From Trichoplax sp. H2 (taxonomy: Eukaryota > Placozoa > Uniplacotomia > Trichoplacea): a DNA stretch of 64,000 nt. The notes beneath the pieces were generated by a model. The model was given only the letters and a program-made list of their open reading frames with translations. It did not search any database and was not told the origin of the DNA. Positions 51,201 through 62,094 of the stretch are shown piece by piece (the stretch's first letter is position 1; the number at the start of each line of letters is the position of its first letter). The DNA is taken from positions 522,971-586,970 of the forward strand of contig NOWV01000032.1 in NCBI GenBank assembly GCA_003344405.1, read 5' to 3'. The position numbers and the translations under genes are program-made.

Positions 51201-52197
51201 CAAGATACGATCTTTGGCAATAAAACATCTCCATAACTAACCGAATTCGTAAATTATAACCGTAACCAAGTCTTCGAATGATTTATCCATAACGGTATTG
51301 CCATATTTTCCTAAGTCTAGTCATAAATTGCGTAAGCATTTATACATAAGGTAATAATATTCCTTTATCTTGAACATTACATAATATATACTAATAGGAT
51401 GCTAACAAATAATAAGATCATTTTAAACATTTAATCTCCAAATTTCAATATAATTATGAAAATGACTGCAATACAGTACTGTATGCATGTTATGTCAAAA
51501 TTTTAGCATGGACATAAGAATACAGTACAACTTTCTGTTACCAATATCACATTAAATTAAACGATTCATATATAAATGCATTATAAATATAAAAGTCTTC
51601 ACATTGTTAAATTATCTCATAATTATCATTGTCACATACTGTACTTGCACTTGGCAGTGAAACGTTGTTGCTTCGCGTATCTTATTGCACTGGATAAACA
51701 ACCAACAAGCTTTATTCGAATGAGTACATGTAAGCGTACTACATCATGAATGTACGTACACTACGCACTGTATGTTATATTATGTACGAAATATAGAAAC
51801 TAAGATCTCTATTGTATCTATAAGTATACTCGTATTTGTCACGCTGAATATTTTGAATATCAATAACAGCAGTAATATTTGGGTATCTTCAGAATTATAT
51901 CTGAAAAAGTATTCTGATAGTTATTCGTCCACACTAAAGAATCAAATCAATTATAATATATATATATATATATACATAATGTATGTATATAAATGTTCGA
52001 ATGCAGTAATAATTTTTTCATATTTACAGTTAATTTCGAGGAGTTTCCGTAAATGATGTACCTTTCTCAAATGTAGCTTTTATATTAGCTTTCTCTAGTT
52101 GATTTTGAATAAATAGGAGATTAAAAAAGATTAGCATGCTAGTTAATACGACAGCTTTAACTGTAAGTCTTTTCCCCTTCGTGTACAAGCATCCCAT
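48265..52197 (-). CDS. FKRP: Fukutin-related protein, ribitol-phosphate transferase
   Basis: FKRP is a Golgi type II membrane enzyme that adds the second ribitol 5-phosphate to the O-mannosyl glycan of alpha-dystroglycan. Fifteen exons sum to 1503 nt, 500 residues (human 495): 52197-52062, 51316-51242, 51133-51006, 50711-50656, 50504-50319, 50195-50176, 50058-49934, 49718-49636, 49572-49512, 49402-49318, 49196-49126, 49024-48932, 48799-48667, 48599-48486, 48401-48265. An N-terminal signal anchor ([15 protein letters not shown]) follows [10 protein letters not shown]. The N-terminal GT-like part has [15 protein letters not shown] and FVMVVPDG. The LicD-type catalytic part has [40 protein letters not shown] with WDYDVDIG (the DxD-type metal site), [17 protein letters not shown] and [20 protein letters not shown]. 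Key residues look intact. Confidence 0.96.
50176..50195 (-). other. 20-nt microexon of FKRP
   Basis: Flanked by acceptor ...catag and donor gtaaag. With neighbouring phases (2 then 1) it encodes RQWTISYG, aligned with REWTARYG in human FKRP. Without it the frame is lost. Confidence 0.88.
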
Positions 52198-52593
52198 TCT
52201 ATGCAGTTGTCCCCATTTGCAGGATTCGAAGAGCTACCACACTAACCACAGAAACTTTGACTGTGAGGTGTAAATAAAACGAACAGTACTGAACTACTAT
52301 TCTAGAAACTATTTTTGGTATGATCACTCTTGGATGGACAGACACTTCCGGCTTCATTTCGTCAAAATATTGTGTCAAACACTTCGTTATGACACTACTT
52401 TAGTATGCAGATTATCGATTTTGAATTTACTGATTCTTTCTAAATTGAGTAATACTGTATTACGTGCAGCAGCGTTGTTGATAATGCAACGTTTAATGAT
52501 ATACATCAGACAGAGTGTGATGCATTCTAGAGATCCTTATTACTTTATTGTTCTTAGAGTCTCTTCAGGGTCGCTAATGCACGCAATTCAGAG

Positions 52594-52836
52594 TTAAAAT
52601 GGGTATAAACAGCGCAAAGTTAAATAAATGCTTTGTTGTCCGCAATATATTTGAAAAACTGGAGAATTTATTGAAGATCCGGTCTGACGTTCTTCAAGCC
52701 AAACTTTTGCGCCACATTCGCTACATTGTTCATTCATTCTTTGCAATTGATGCGGAGTAACGATTGTACGCGGATTTCTGCCTATGGAAATCGTGCTAAT
52801 AGCCAATCTACGTCGTTCTTTGCCTTGTTGCTTCAT
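52594..52836 (-). mobile_element. Helitron transposase remnant
   Basis: The stretch MNEQCSECGAKVWLEERQ, then GSSINSPVFQIYCGQ, fits the CxxC-A-xW-xER block that precedes the Helitron helicase-like region in many eukaryotic Helitrons. Only this block is recognisable. Downstream on the minus strand frames are broken within about 60 codons, and no Rep or helicase motif is seen. It is probably an old fragment, about 400 bp upstream of FKRP. Confidence 0.55.
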
Positions 52837-53333
52837 TTCTTATACGGCGGTGAAATGTATTCTAGACGAATAGCAAAGTGTATCATGTGCATCAAACATG
52901 AAACGATTTCACTAACTGTAGACTGGTGCTGTAATAGTCTTTACGGTAATATTCACTGTATAAAATATGCAAATCATCCGTCATCATAAGCGTAGTAACT
53001 AACTGTAGCCGTGAATACAGTATAGCGACGGATAGAGGGCTGGGTGCTCGGTTGAGCAATTGACTCTTGATATTTTTATCACTTTATATCGCAGTATTGA
53101 ATAATTATATTTCTTTAAAGTTTCTAATGCAATCTATCAGTCGCTGTTAAGTGTACGGTCGCTCCAACTATTTTACAAGTCACGTCGTAATATCGGTCAT
53201 ATCTGTTACTAAGTTCCGCTTGGAGACAGTTATTGTAGAAGATTGTCGATGTACCAAAATTAGTATACCAATGATTTAGAAAACAGACAATAGCTTTTAA
53301 CATCCGGTCTCTTCGCTAACATTTTAATGACTA

Positions 53334-53374
53334 GTGTACAGTACTGTACACAGTGTACTGTACACTGTACTGTT
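53334..53374. repeat. Palindromic repeat cluster 5
   Basis: A short run of GTACAGTACTGTACACAGTG and TGTACACTGTACTG words, 1.1 kb upstream of FKRP, next to the left arm of an inverted repeat. Confidence 0.75.
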
Positions 53375-53377
53375 AGG

Positions 53378-53503
53378 AGGTCATCCAGGATTGATCGTAA
53401 TTACTGCAATACTTTGCTGTTGATGCTTCGAGAAGACTTATAAAATCTAGAAAGCGCTCTAAACAAAATAATTCCAGTAGTTATGACCAATCCTGGATAA
53501 CCT
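53378..53503. repeat. Imperfect 23-bp inverted repeat around an 80-bp spacer
   Basis: Arms 53378-53400 and 53481-53503 match at 20 of 23 positions (core ATCCAGGATTG and CAATCCTGGAT). It resembles a small foldback element. Confidence 0.75.
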
Positions 53504-55390
53504 GGTGTATAATATACTGTACTCTTATTATCAACTTGAAGTCGCACTATCCAAGCGTATAGTATTTCGTGGAATTTCTATTGGTTTCACTAGAATAGAT
53601 TAATGTTATAATCAAATCGTATTATGCGATTATCTCTATTAGCTTGAAATTGCGCTATATTCCGTGGAATTTCCACGGGTTTCGCTGGTTATATATTATA
53701 TTATCATACGCGTAGTCACTGTCAAACTGAGTAATTGTAAAGTAAAAGCATGAGCTTCCTTAATCTTTTCCCGAAGTTTATGGCGAAATGTAACAAGTAC
53801 AGTAACAGTACAGTACAGTAGACTCAACCAGGTTAATAAGCATTTCTTGCAGCAATTTACGCGATTGTTTCGAGCAACAAAGTCCATATTTCCGCTTACT
53901 ATTGATTATATATTATCCACGAATCGATTATTCAACGCTAGATGGAGAAAGATGTTTGCATTTACAATTTCAAGTCATTAAAGTATCGAAGTTTTGGACT
54001 ATAGATATAAACCTACTTTATACACCGTATAATATGTTCGGAACGCTACAAAAACTTTTCTAATCTCTTTGGCTAGCTTTGATTTAAGTCTTCGGTATAT
54101 TTTACTGCATACGCTTGACTTTTGCATTGAAAGAATATGCTAATTGCTGGTCACTTTGGATCAGATTAGAGTCTCTAAATATATTAATCAGCATTACTGT
54201 TGCAAGATCTATAAATAAAGCAAACTTTGCTCATCTTTCACTTAAGAAAGTTAGGCTGGCGTATTCGATATCATCGACTATTGTAAAAACCTAAAAAATA
54301 AGCGGCTTATTACTCATTACAGTATAATTATATACAGTACAGTATCTCAACGCCAAAGCATTGTGTAGCTATTCATGAAATCCTTATTTTTGTTAATTCT
54401 AGAGTTAATTCAAGGTATTAATAGTACACCTCGAAAGTTGAAAACATGATCCATAATTTAACTAGACGCTAAATAATTAAGTAGATGTTCAGTACGTATA
54501 TGTACATGTTGCTGGTGTTACTGTTGCATCTATATAATTATTCGATCTACTGGCAGGCTTTTGAGAGATGGATAAGCCGATAAATCCTTCCAACTTACAT
54601 GAATAAGAAAATTAGTTGGATAGCAAATATCTTTATCACTCTACGAGTGCTCAGTTTACTGTTACTGCAGTAGTTGATTTCTTAAGCCGTGAATGACCGC
54701 ATAATACGAATTAGCAATTCGAAAAATATATTTTTGTTTCGGATATACCGATTTCCTCAATGGGGAGTATTGTGATGTAAGATACGCTAAGTAACGGTTG
54801 GTATCAATTAGAAGCTAATTGTTTAACTTCGTTATTGTAACCAAAATTTCGGCTTTGTACATAGCTACACAGAGGAATCTTAGCGTTAGCCCGCCGATAG
54901 GAAATTTAATACTGTCTTGTAAATATTATGCGAGATCGTTTCTCTTTTATTTATTAACTCTTTGTTAGATTCTTAAGTTGGCTTGCTTATTTGCAATAAG
55001 GTATTCGTCTGATAAACCTACCAACTATTGTTAGGTAATTAAGGAATCTATATGTATAGAAGTTTCTGTTATAATTCATTAATTATAATTATAATTAGCT
55101 ATAATATCGCAATACTTATACGGTGAAATATATGAATATGCGTAACATTCTGCATGAAATATTAAAACAATGGAGGCGATTTCTAGTACATTAGTGATTG
55201 CTTCTTCTAAGACTGCCATATTTATACAGCTCAAGTTCAACTATTCTAGGCATAGTTTCAGATCATTCAGAAAGCAAGTGGATATATAATTATCATTACA
55301 TACAGTAGCAAAATTTGCCTTTAAAGGATAACAGAAGATACGCAATTTTGATAGCTTAAAATATATTTTTTACGATTCTAGATCTTATGT

Positions 55391-56270
55391 TTATGATTTG
55401 CTATTACCGTTGCCCGAAGCAAATTTAGATTCTTCATCGAATGGCGGTTTTTTGTCTTGACTGCTTTTAAGTAATTTCTCTATATCTCTGTAATAATAGC
55501 AAAGAAGTCAACATTGTAATTGCGGGTTTGTGGAAAAAAGCAAAGCCAGATAGCTGTAGCGGATATATCGAAGGTCACAGAATAAATAGTACTCCATAGT
55601 TCAGTAATCCGAAGTATTACAGTATTTTCTTAATTTACTACGTAAATACTGTATAACTTAAAAAGAACTGCCTGTTTTGAAAGCGGTAGCAACTAGCAAC
55701 CAACAGCTGAGGTTACAACGTTAATTGCCTGCTTTCATATAATTTCTCATGACGTACCGATACTGCAAGTAGACCTGATCAAAATCTATGACATTATCGT
55801 GCATTTTGGTCAGGTCTACTGCATACTGTATATGTAACGGTATGTTTTCTCTAATTAAATAGTGAATTATAAATACTGTTGCTATTCACTAGATATTGTT
55901 ATATATGTAAGAATACAGTAGCCTGTTGTACTGCACCGAATGTGTTGTCATAACAGTCCATGAACGTGACTACATAGACCTGACAGACTACATCAAACAA
56001 TAAAATAGAATACAGTACTGTACTGTATTAAAGTTGGCCTTAATGTTTCGTAGCCCTGATTGCTATCTTAAAAAATGTTTATTATTCATACCACGATAGG
56101 TAAGTTACTAGCTGCCGCCTGTAAAGCTAGAATACGTATCTCAATTTCACCTAACAATATAATTACGTAATTTACTATACGTATTTGCACGATCCCACCC
56201 TCGTACCTTTATTAAAAACTCCTAGCTTTATACTCTCGAAGACTGATTGTATGGTGGGGCATCTACAGAA
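55391..56270 (-). CDS. Unresolved gene candidate, exons only
   Basis: Three minus-strand stretches look like exons. Near 56270-56206 one reads CPTIQSVFESIKLGVFNK. At 56150-56109 one reads GEIEIRILALQAAAS and has matching phase to the first. At 55487-55391 one ends in a stop (IEKLLKSSQDKKPPFDEESK, then a short tail). The last two do not join in phase, so at least one exon is missing. I recognise no family. A palindromic cluster lies just upstream (56368-56480), as for other gene starts in the window. Could be chance. Confidence 0.28.
55764..55823. repeat. Hairpin with about 20-bp arms and 17-nt loop
   Basis: The left arm 55764-55785 and right arm 55803-55823 share TAGACCTGA-CAAAAT in inverted form, with one mismatch and one bulge. 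If transcribed, it has the size of a small-RNA precursor hairpin. It could also be a small foldback repeat. Confidence 0.75.
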
Positions 56271-56367
56271 TCTACAGTATGAATGCAAGCTAGGAGCGCG
56301 TGCAAGGTTCGGCAATAGTAATAAAAGAAAGAAAGAATAATAATAATAATAATAATAAAATCGTATC

Positions 56368-56480
56368 TACTGTACACTCAGTGTACAGTACAGTACTGTA
56401 CAGTATGCGAAATTGCGAATGCAGCATTTACTGATAACTGTATGATGGACTGTACACTGTACAGTAGTACAGTACAGTAT
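56368..56480. repeat. Palindromic repeat cluster 6
   Basis: Groups of GTGTACAGTACAGTACTGTA and GTACACTGTACAGTAGTACA words, 250 bp downstream of the DNLZ stop and just upstream of the unresolved candidate exons. Confidence 0.8.
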
Positions 56481-56729
56481 ATTGCAGAACTATAGAATAT
56501 GCTCTAGCGTACAGTAGGACACTGGCTCATGTAAGACTTTAGTACAGTACTTACCGACCCTAATTGCAATGATGTCACTATTAATCAAGTCTTACAGCAC
56601 TAAAGGAATTTATTGTACAATTTAATTTGTTGCAATATTACAGCATCATGCAACGCAAGAAATTAAAATTAATTTGTTGTATCAACCCTAGTATATAGTA
56701 CATTATGATCTACCACATCCTGTGCATCC

Positions 56730-57176
56730 TTACATTTTGCTGTCGTAAAACCATCCTTTATTATCGGAAATGAGGTGTAAATTCTGGCAATTTTCACAAC
56801 GAACTATAACGACACCGTTCTCGTACGCCTGTCTTGAAAACACCTTAGTGGATCTACTATCGCAAACTTTGCATGTAAATGTTAAGGATATATTTTTATC
56901 AATAAAAAATTTTTGATTTGTAGTCTTATTTTCATCGATAAATTTTGAACATGTTTCGTTTAATCTATTCTGATCCAATCTATTTTTCGTGGAACAGCTC
57001 TGACAACGATGAAATATCGGCACTGCTACTTGTGGAGGAGATTCACATTCTAATCGCTTTAGTAGCGAGCGAAGTGGGTTCTTCAAAAGGGGTAAATGGA
57101 CTCTTCCAGTGAAATATCGGTAATAGGTACTGACTGTGACTATTTTAACTCTTACAAATGATTTAGTTTGATACAT
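56730..57176 (-). CDS. DNLZ: DNL-type zinc finger protein, mitochondrial Hsp70 escort
   Basis: The ZIM17/TIM15/HEP1 family keeps mitochondrial Hsp70 soluble in the matrix. It is a single exon of 148 residues from ATG at 57176. The basic N-terminus ([20 protein letters not shown]) fits a mitochondrial targeting sequence. The zinc ribbon is complete: [20 protein letters not shown], then [25 protein letters not shown], with the two CxxC pairs and the DN-GW ending that define the family. The 90 residues between targeting signal and ribbon carry further cysteines ([10 protein letters not shown]) of unknown role. An upstream exon cannot be ruled out. It is head-to-head with UBE2S, 981 bp apart. Confidence 0.93.
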   Translation of the reverse strand: MYQTKSFVRVKIVTVSTYYRYFTGRVHLPLLKNPLRSLLKRLECESPPQVAVPIFHRCQSCSTKNRLDQNRLNETCSKFIDENKTTNQKFFIDKNISLTFTCKVCDSRSTKVFSRQAYENGVVIVRCENCQNLHLISDNKGWFYDSKM

Positions 57177-58157
57177 TTTGTAATTCACTGTATTTCTGTA
57201 AATGTAAATTAAGCGCTCTTTTAGGATAGTTAGTTACTAATGCGCAAATTGCAGCGTTTTGATAAAAAATCCTTAATTTAGCTACAGACTTACTGTACTG
57301 TACAGTACAGTACAGTACACAGTGTAAGTACAGTACACAGTGTAAGTACAGTAAATATTCAATAACGAACACATTGACGTTCAATACTAGTCATCCGACA
57401 CCTCTCTGCACTTAACATCAACAGTACTGTACGTACAGTACTTTTACGCTTTTACAGTAGAGAATACTGGTACTGTACTGTACAGTACACTTAAAGTACT
57501 GTACTGAGACATACTGTACTATACTGTACACACGCATAGTTAACTCTATGCACAGACGTTATTCGTTAGTGTTTACTGACGTCACAAACCCTATGTGCAC
57601 TACTGTACCGTAATACTGTACTGTACTGTGCAGTACAGTATGAAAAAGAAAAGAAAAAGACTACAGTACTGTACTGTACCCGAGAACTTGTAGCCTACTG
57701 TACAGTACAGTACCGTACAGTACAGTAGTATCAGAGTAAAAAGGACAGTAGACCTCACAGTACATAGTACAGCAAATACTGTAATCGTAACAAAAACATT
57801 CAAATTTTAAATTTTTAAACGAGCAACGATTTTGACGAAATACAGTATTATGATTCTTATTAAGTTAACGTAAAACGCATGTACGTTAGATCTGCTATTT
57901 ATTTGTGAAAATAACTTTGGAGTAGGCCATACAGTACTGTACCCTAGCTGTTTGAAGGTGAAAAGAAAAACGACGCAACTGCACAAATTAATAATAAGTA
58001 ACTACTGTAAATGCGCATATTTATGAAACAACTATAAGAGTACATACAGTACAACAAGAAAGATCATTTAAGATAGTGCTTCCATTGAGAACGACTTTTA
58101 GAAGACGTGCCCGATCAGTTTTGGCGAAAGATTCGTACTTTATTGAAAATTAACTTA
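57177..58157. other. Divergent promoter region of DNLZ and UBE2S
   Basis: 981 bp between two start codons, about half of it palindromic repeat (57290-57725). The promoters of both genes should lie here. Confidence 0.6.
57290..57725. repeat. Palindromic repeat cluster 7
   Basis: Several dense groups of TACTGTACTGTACAGTACAC and TACAGTACAGTACCGTACAG words inside the short DNLZ/UBE2S divergent region. Open frames on both strands here are repeat artefacts. Confidence 0.85.
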
Positions 58158-60218
58158 ATGGCTGCGGTAAATCTAAACAGTACTTACTACTTACTAACTA
58201 CTATTTATATTAATTATACTGTATATATATAAAACATATATACATATATATATCTTTCGTTATTTGTCTTTGAGTTATGGTAATTTTCTTTAGTATGAGA
58301 TACTATATCGATGCACGCTAGCTAATCTTGGCTAATATTTCATTCGAACCGATTGAGCCGATAGCGCCCATTAGATACTCTACGCAAATGAATCAGGGAC
58401 CTTCATTTGCACTTTTTTTGGTAGATTATACAGTATTATAAGGTCTATTTTTTTGCTGGCTACTCTGTGGTCATTATACTCATAGACATGAATTAGCTTT
58501 GGTAAGGAAGAGCTTAATGTACTGTACTGTAATACTAGATGCACAAATTTCGAATCGAATCGTAGTTTGAACGCTAATATTCGTATTATAAAATCAATCA
58601 ATCTAAACGCCAGCTAATTTTTAAATATTTGTTAATTAAATTCTACTTTACAAAAGAATTTATTAGGTCAGGCTCTACCGTCTGAAATTGTTAAGCGAGT
58701 TATAAGAGAACTCGGAAATTTGATGTCTGATCCACCCGAGGGAATCAAAATCTTTCCTAATGACGGTGATGTCACTACTCTTTACGCAGCGATTGAAGGA
58801 CCAGGTATGATACTATGTAGTACTAATGCATTAAGAAATAATCATATGTATAATACAGTATGTACAGTATAGCACTTACGCGTATTCTACGTAAACATGT
58901 CTTACCAAATTATACCCTACTTAATAGCTACATAAATTCGTAACTCCACTATCGTAACGTACAGTAGAACGATAGCAGTGACTATAATTTCTACTTTACT
59001 TCATTGAAGCTTTCCAGACGTAACAGATTAATCAGAATAAAAAATTGTTTCATAGTACGGTACATTGTGTTCAGATACTTAATAGATTTAGAGAACATCC
59101 AGAACTTATCGCAATTACTTCATGTCAAATCATACAATATGATTGTAATTTATAATAAATTAACTTGCTAACGAAGTATTCTTTAAGTCAAATGTTAATA
59201 TAAGGATTTACGAAGATTTTATTTCCTGTTATTTATGTGATTTATGTTACGATTATATTATAAAATATTTGTTAATTTATATTTTAACTCTTCGTTAATT
59301 CAATGTTACTAAAATATGTATTCCATGTAATAGTTGGAACTCCTTACGAAGGTGGAATATTCCGCCTAAAGTTGATGTTGGGTAAAGATTTCCCAATGGT
59401 ACCCCCTCAAGGTATAAACCCTTTGACTATTGGACCACTAGTGTAGATGTAATAATAATTGATATCAATACCATTTATAATACCGAACGAATATGTGATA
59501 GCAAGCATAAGGTTTCATAATTGCATTGAAACATCAATGATACGCGTATATCACGTTACCTCTTAAACAATATGTAGACTTACCTTTCTAAACGATTGGC
59601 TGTTAACACGGCCATTTTCGGTAATGCAACCGTTAATATCTATCAGTTGGGTTATAAATATGTGTTGTAGCACTAATTAAATTAGTTCACTTATGCAGTT
59701 CTAAATTTATTACAGGGTATTTTTTAACTAAAATATTTCATCCCAACGTCGCTCAGAATGGAGCAATTTGTGTTAATACTTTGAAGAAAGATTGGAAGCC
59801 TGATTATGGAATCCAACATATTCTACTGGTACTAATTATAATTATATCCAAAGTGATCATGTAGCAAACACAATCTTCTGCTAAGTTGTAAATCAGCTAT
59901 AACTTGTGTATGGATAATACTGTATAATTATTAAACGATACTTTTAAACTCTTCCAGACAATCAAGTGTCTCCTAATTGTTCCAAACCCAGAATCGGCTT
60001 TAAATGAAGAAGCTGGTAGGTTATTACTAGAACGTTATATTGATTATTCACATCGGGCCATGATGATGACCGAGATACATGCTATGGACTATAAGAAAAA
60101 CAGCCTTTCGGAAAATGTTGATCCCGCAAAGGGAGAGATAGCAACGAAAAGATATTTTGAAGAAAAGAAAGTTGAAAGAAAAACTAAAGACAAAAAAAGG
60201 GCATTAAAGAGATTGTAA
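58158..60218 (+). CDS. UBE2S: Ubiquitin-conjugating enzyme E2 S
   Basis: UBE2S extends Lys11-linked ubiquitin chains with the anaphase-promoting complex. Exons 58158-58179, 58667-58804, 59334-59411, 59716-59828, 59958-60218 sum to 612 nt, 203 residues (human 222). The UBC domain reads [54 protein letters not shown], then [16 protein letters not shown]. The active-site cysteine is in [31 protein letters not shown] follows. A Lys-rich tail ends in [10 protein letters not shown], the Leu-Arg type tail that docks on the APC/C. The first exon, 22 coding bases (MAAVNLN), is assigned from phase and a good donor and is the least certain part. Its 3' end converges on TAB1. Confidence 0.95.
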
Positions 60219-62094
60219 CCTATAGGAATATGAACCTTCTGACCTTTTATTTGTTTTACGAAAGTACATATGCTATTACAGAATCAAGCTATTGCCTTAT
60301 TTTACTCATGGGTAGTGACTATTTCAGCGGACATCGTGGTAATCTCTTAACACTGTACTTATGATCCATTAAATCAGCTTTACCTAAGACTTAATTGTTA
60401 TTTGACAGATTTGTCATCATGGAATACTATGTATTATGCATGTTTATTTAACTTTCACACTAGATCTAGCTCATTCTTAAAAATTTTGGAAATAGTTCGC
60501 TTATAATAGCAAAATATAAATGAAAGATTAAGATTTTGTACAATTCTTTAAAACTTTGCAAAATTTAAATAGTGCAGTGTACGCTGTTAGTGAAACGTAG
60601 ATCATTTCGTAAAGATTAGTGAATAATCTATTATTAAGAGAATAGGAAGGATCAGCGAACGAAATTTGAATCCTTTATCTGCTTCTTGGGACTCTGTCGT
60701 GATTACATGTTCTTCGAATCTGCCGAAACCATAAGGCATATATAAAAAATTTTACAAAAGTGCATAACACTTTAAATTTCGCCTTTCTTATCGTATTTTA
60801 ATTTTAGTATAGATACGTATGGAACTGTAGACTTCATGGCTAAGTATCACGAAAGCGGATATTTTATTTAGAGCGCTTGCGTATGCTGTATAGTATTTAA
60901 TAACGATCGAATGCCATCATGTGCGTTCTGAAACAATGCACTGCACACCAGACCTGTTGGTACACTGTATTAGTAACACACGGCGAAGAATTTCCAATAA
61001 AACAATTCTACTGTCTCCGATGGTCATGCTTTTATTCGATCAGGACATTCTTTTGTTTCTTAATTTCTTTTAGGTCAGTAGTATAAAACATGACGCTCAT
61101 TTCGTTATACCCTATTTATCTGTACAAGAGCTGTTACTATAGAAAAAATCAGTGAGTTATTCCGAAAGAAAATGTAATTTACAGTAAATACGTACGTATT
61201 TTCTTCACTTCATCATTAGTCATCTATAAGCCGTAGCATATTTAAAGCGATTTTACGATCAAACTGCGAACTAATACACTTCTTGCATTTAATAATACAT
61301 ACTATACATGTGTTATATATAAATTAATAATTACGAATAGCAAATCTGTACTGTATATGGAAAAAAAGTGGTTACGTTATACATTAATTTGCATCAGTAA
61401 TATGCAGATTTCACTATATGTTTTTTTGCAATTACAGTTTTACTCTATAAAACTTTGGTCAAGTTGAACTTCACTCTACATAAAAAGTTCAAGCACTACC
61501 ATGATTTGCAATATCTATCATAGTTACAATAAATAATATCATATTCTGCACATTCAACTTCCATCACTTTTACAGTTATTTCTTTCAATCTTTACGTACC
61601 GCTAGCCGTAGCACGTACTCTGAAAGTCACATGCTGAAGGGTAAAAGAAATGAAAGGTTAAAGAGCTATGAATCACTTAACATAAGCAAGATGTAAATCT
61701 TTGATTTTACTGATAGCTTAATCCCTAAACGCTATATATACGCGTATATAAGGATAGATAAGAAATACGCAGCATGTAAAATTCGTTACTATGAAAATAA
61801 GCTGAAGCGCTATACAGTACTGTAAATTTATTGATGAACATTCAACATTTTGCAAATGAGATTGAGAAACTCGATAGCTTCAATAAGGCTTTACTGTGCA
61901 ATCACTCCTCCCGCTGTTTCGGGTATCTGCAAAGAAATTTCAATAATTTAGGTCCTCTGGTCAACATGAACCCTCATGATTTAATAAATATGTGTCCTTT
62001 CAGAGTACTATAGTAGCAATAGCCACCAGTATTAATCAAAGATAAAAGATTTAATGAGAGTAATTTAATATGTTCTTTTAAGTGAATTTACTGT
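60219..62094. other. Tail-to-tail spacer, UBE2S / TAB1
   Basis: 1.9 kb with no gene I can support. A 59-codon open frame at 61834-62013 (+) is protein-like but unrecognised. Only one isolated ACAGTACTGTA occurs (61813). Confidence 0.5.

Larger units (their letters stand above)
52198..56729. other. Region between FKRP start and DNLZ stop
   Basis: 4.5 kb holding a Helitron remnant (52594-52836), a palindromic cluster, inverted repeats, a diverged direct repeat of about 60 bp (near 53531 and 53641) and unresolved minus-strand exons (55391-56270). Otherwise I see nothing coding. Confidence 0.5.

Noticed and set aside
52334-52597. Plus-strand open frame of 87 codons beside the Helitron remnant
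   Set aside because: No recognisable domain, and it lies opposite the degraded Helitron stretch; probably chance.
61834-62013. Plus-strand 59-codon open frame
   Set aside because: Protein-like but short, unspliced and unrecognised, in a 3' spacer; too little to call a gene.
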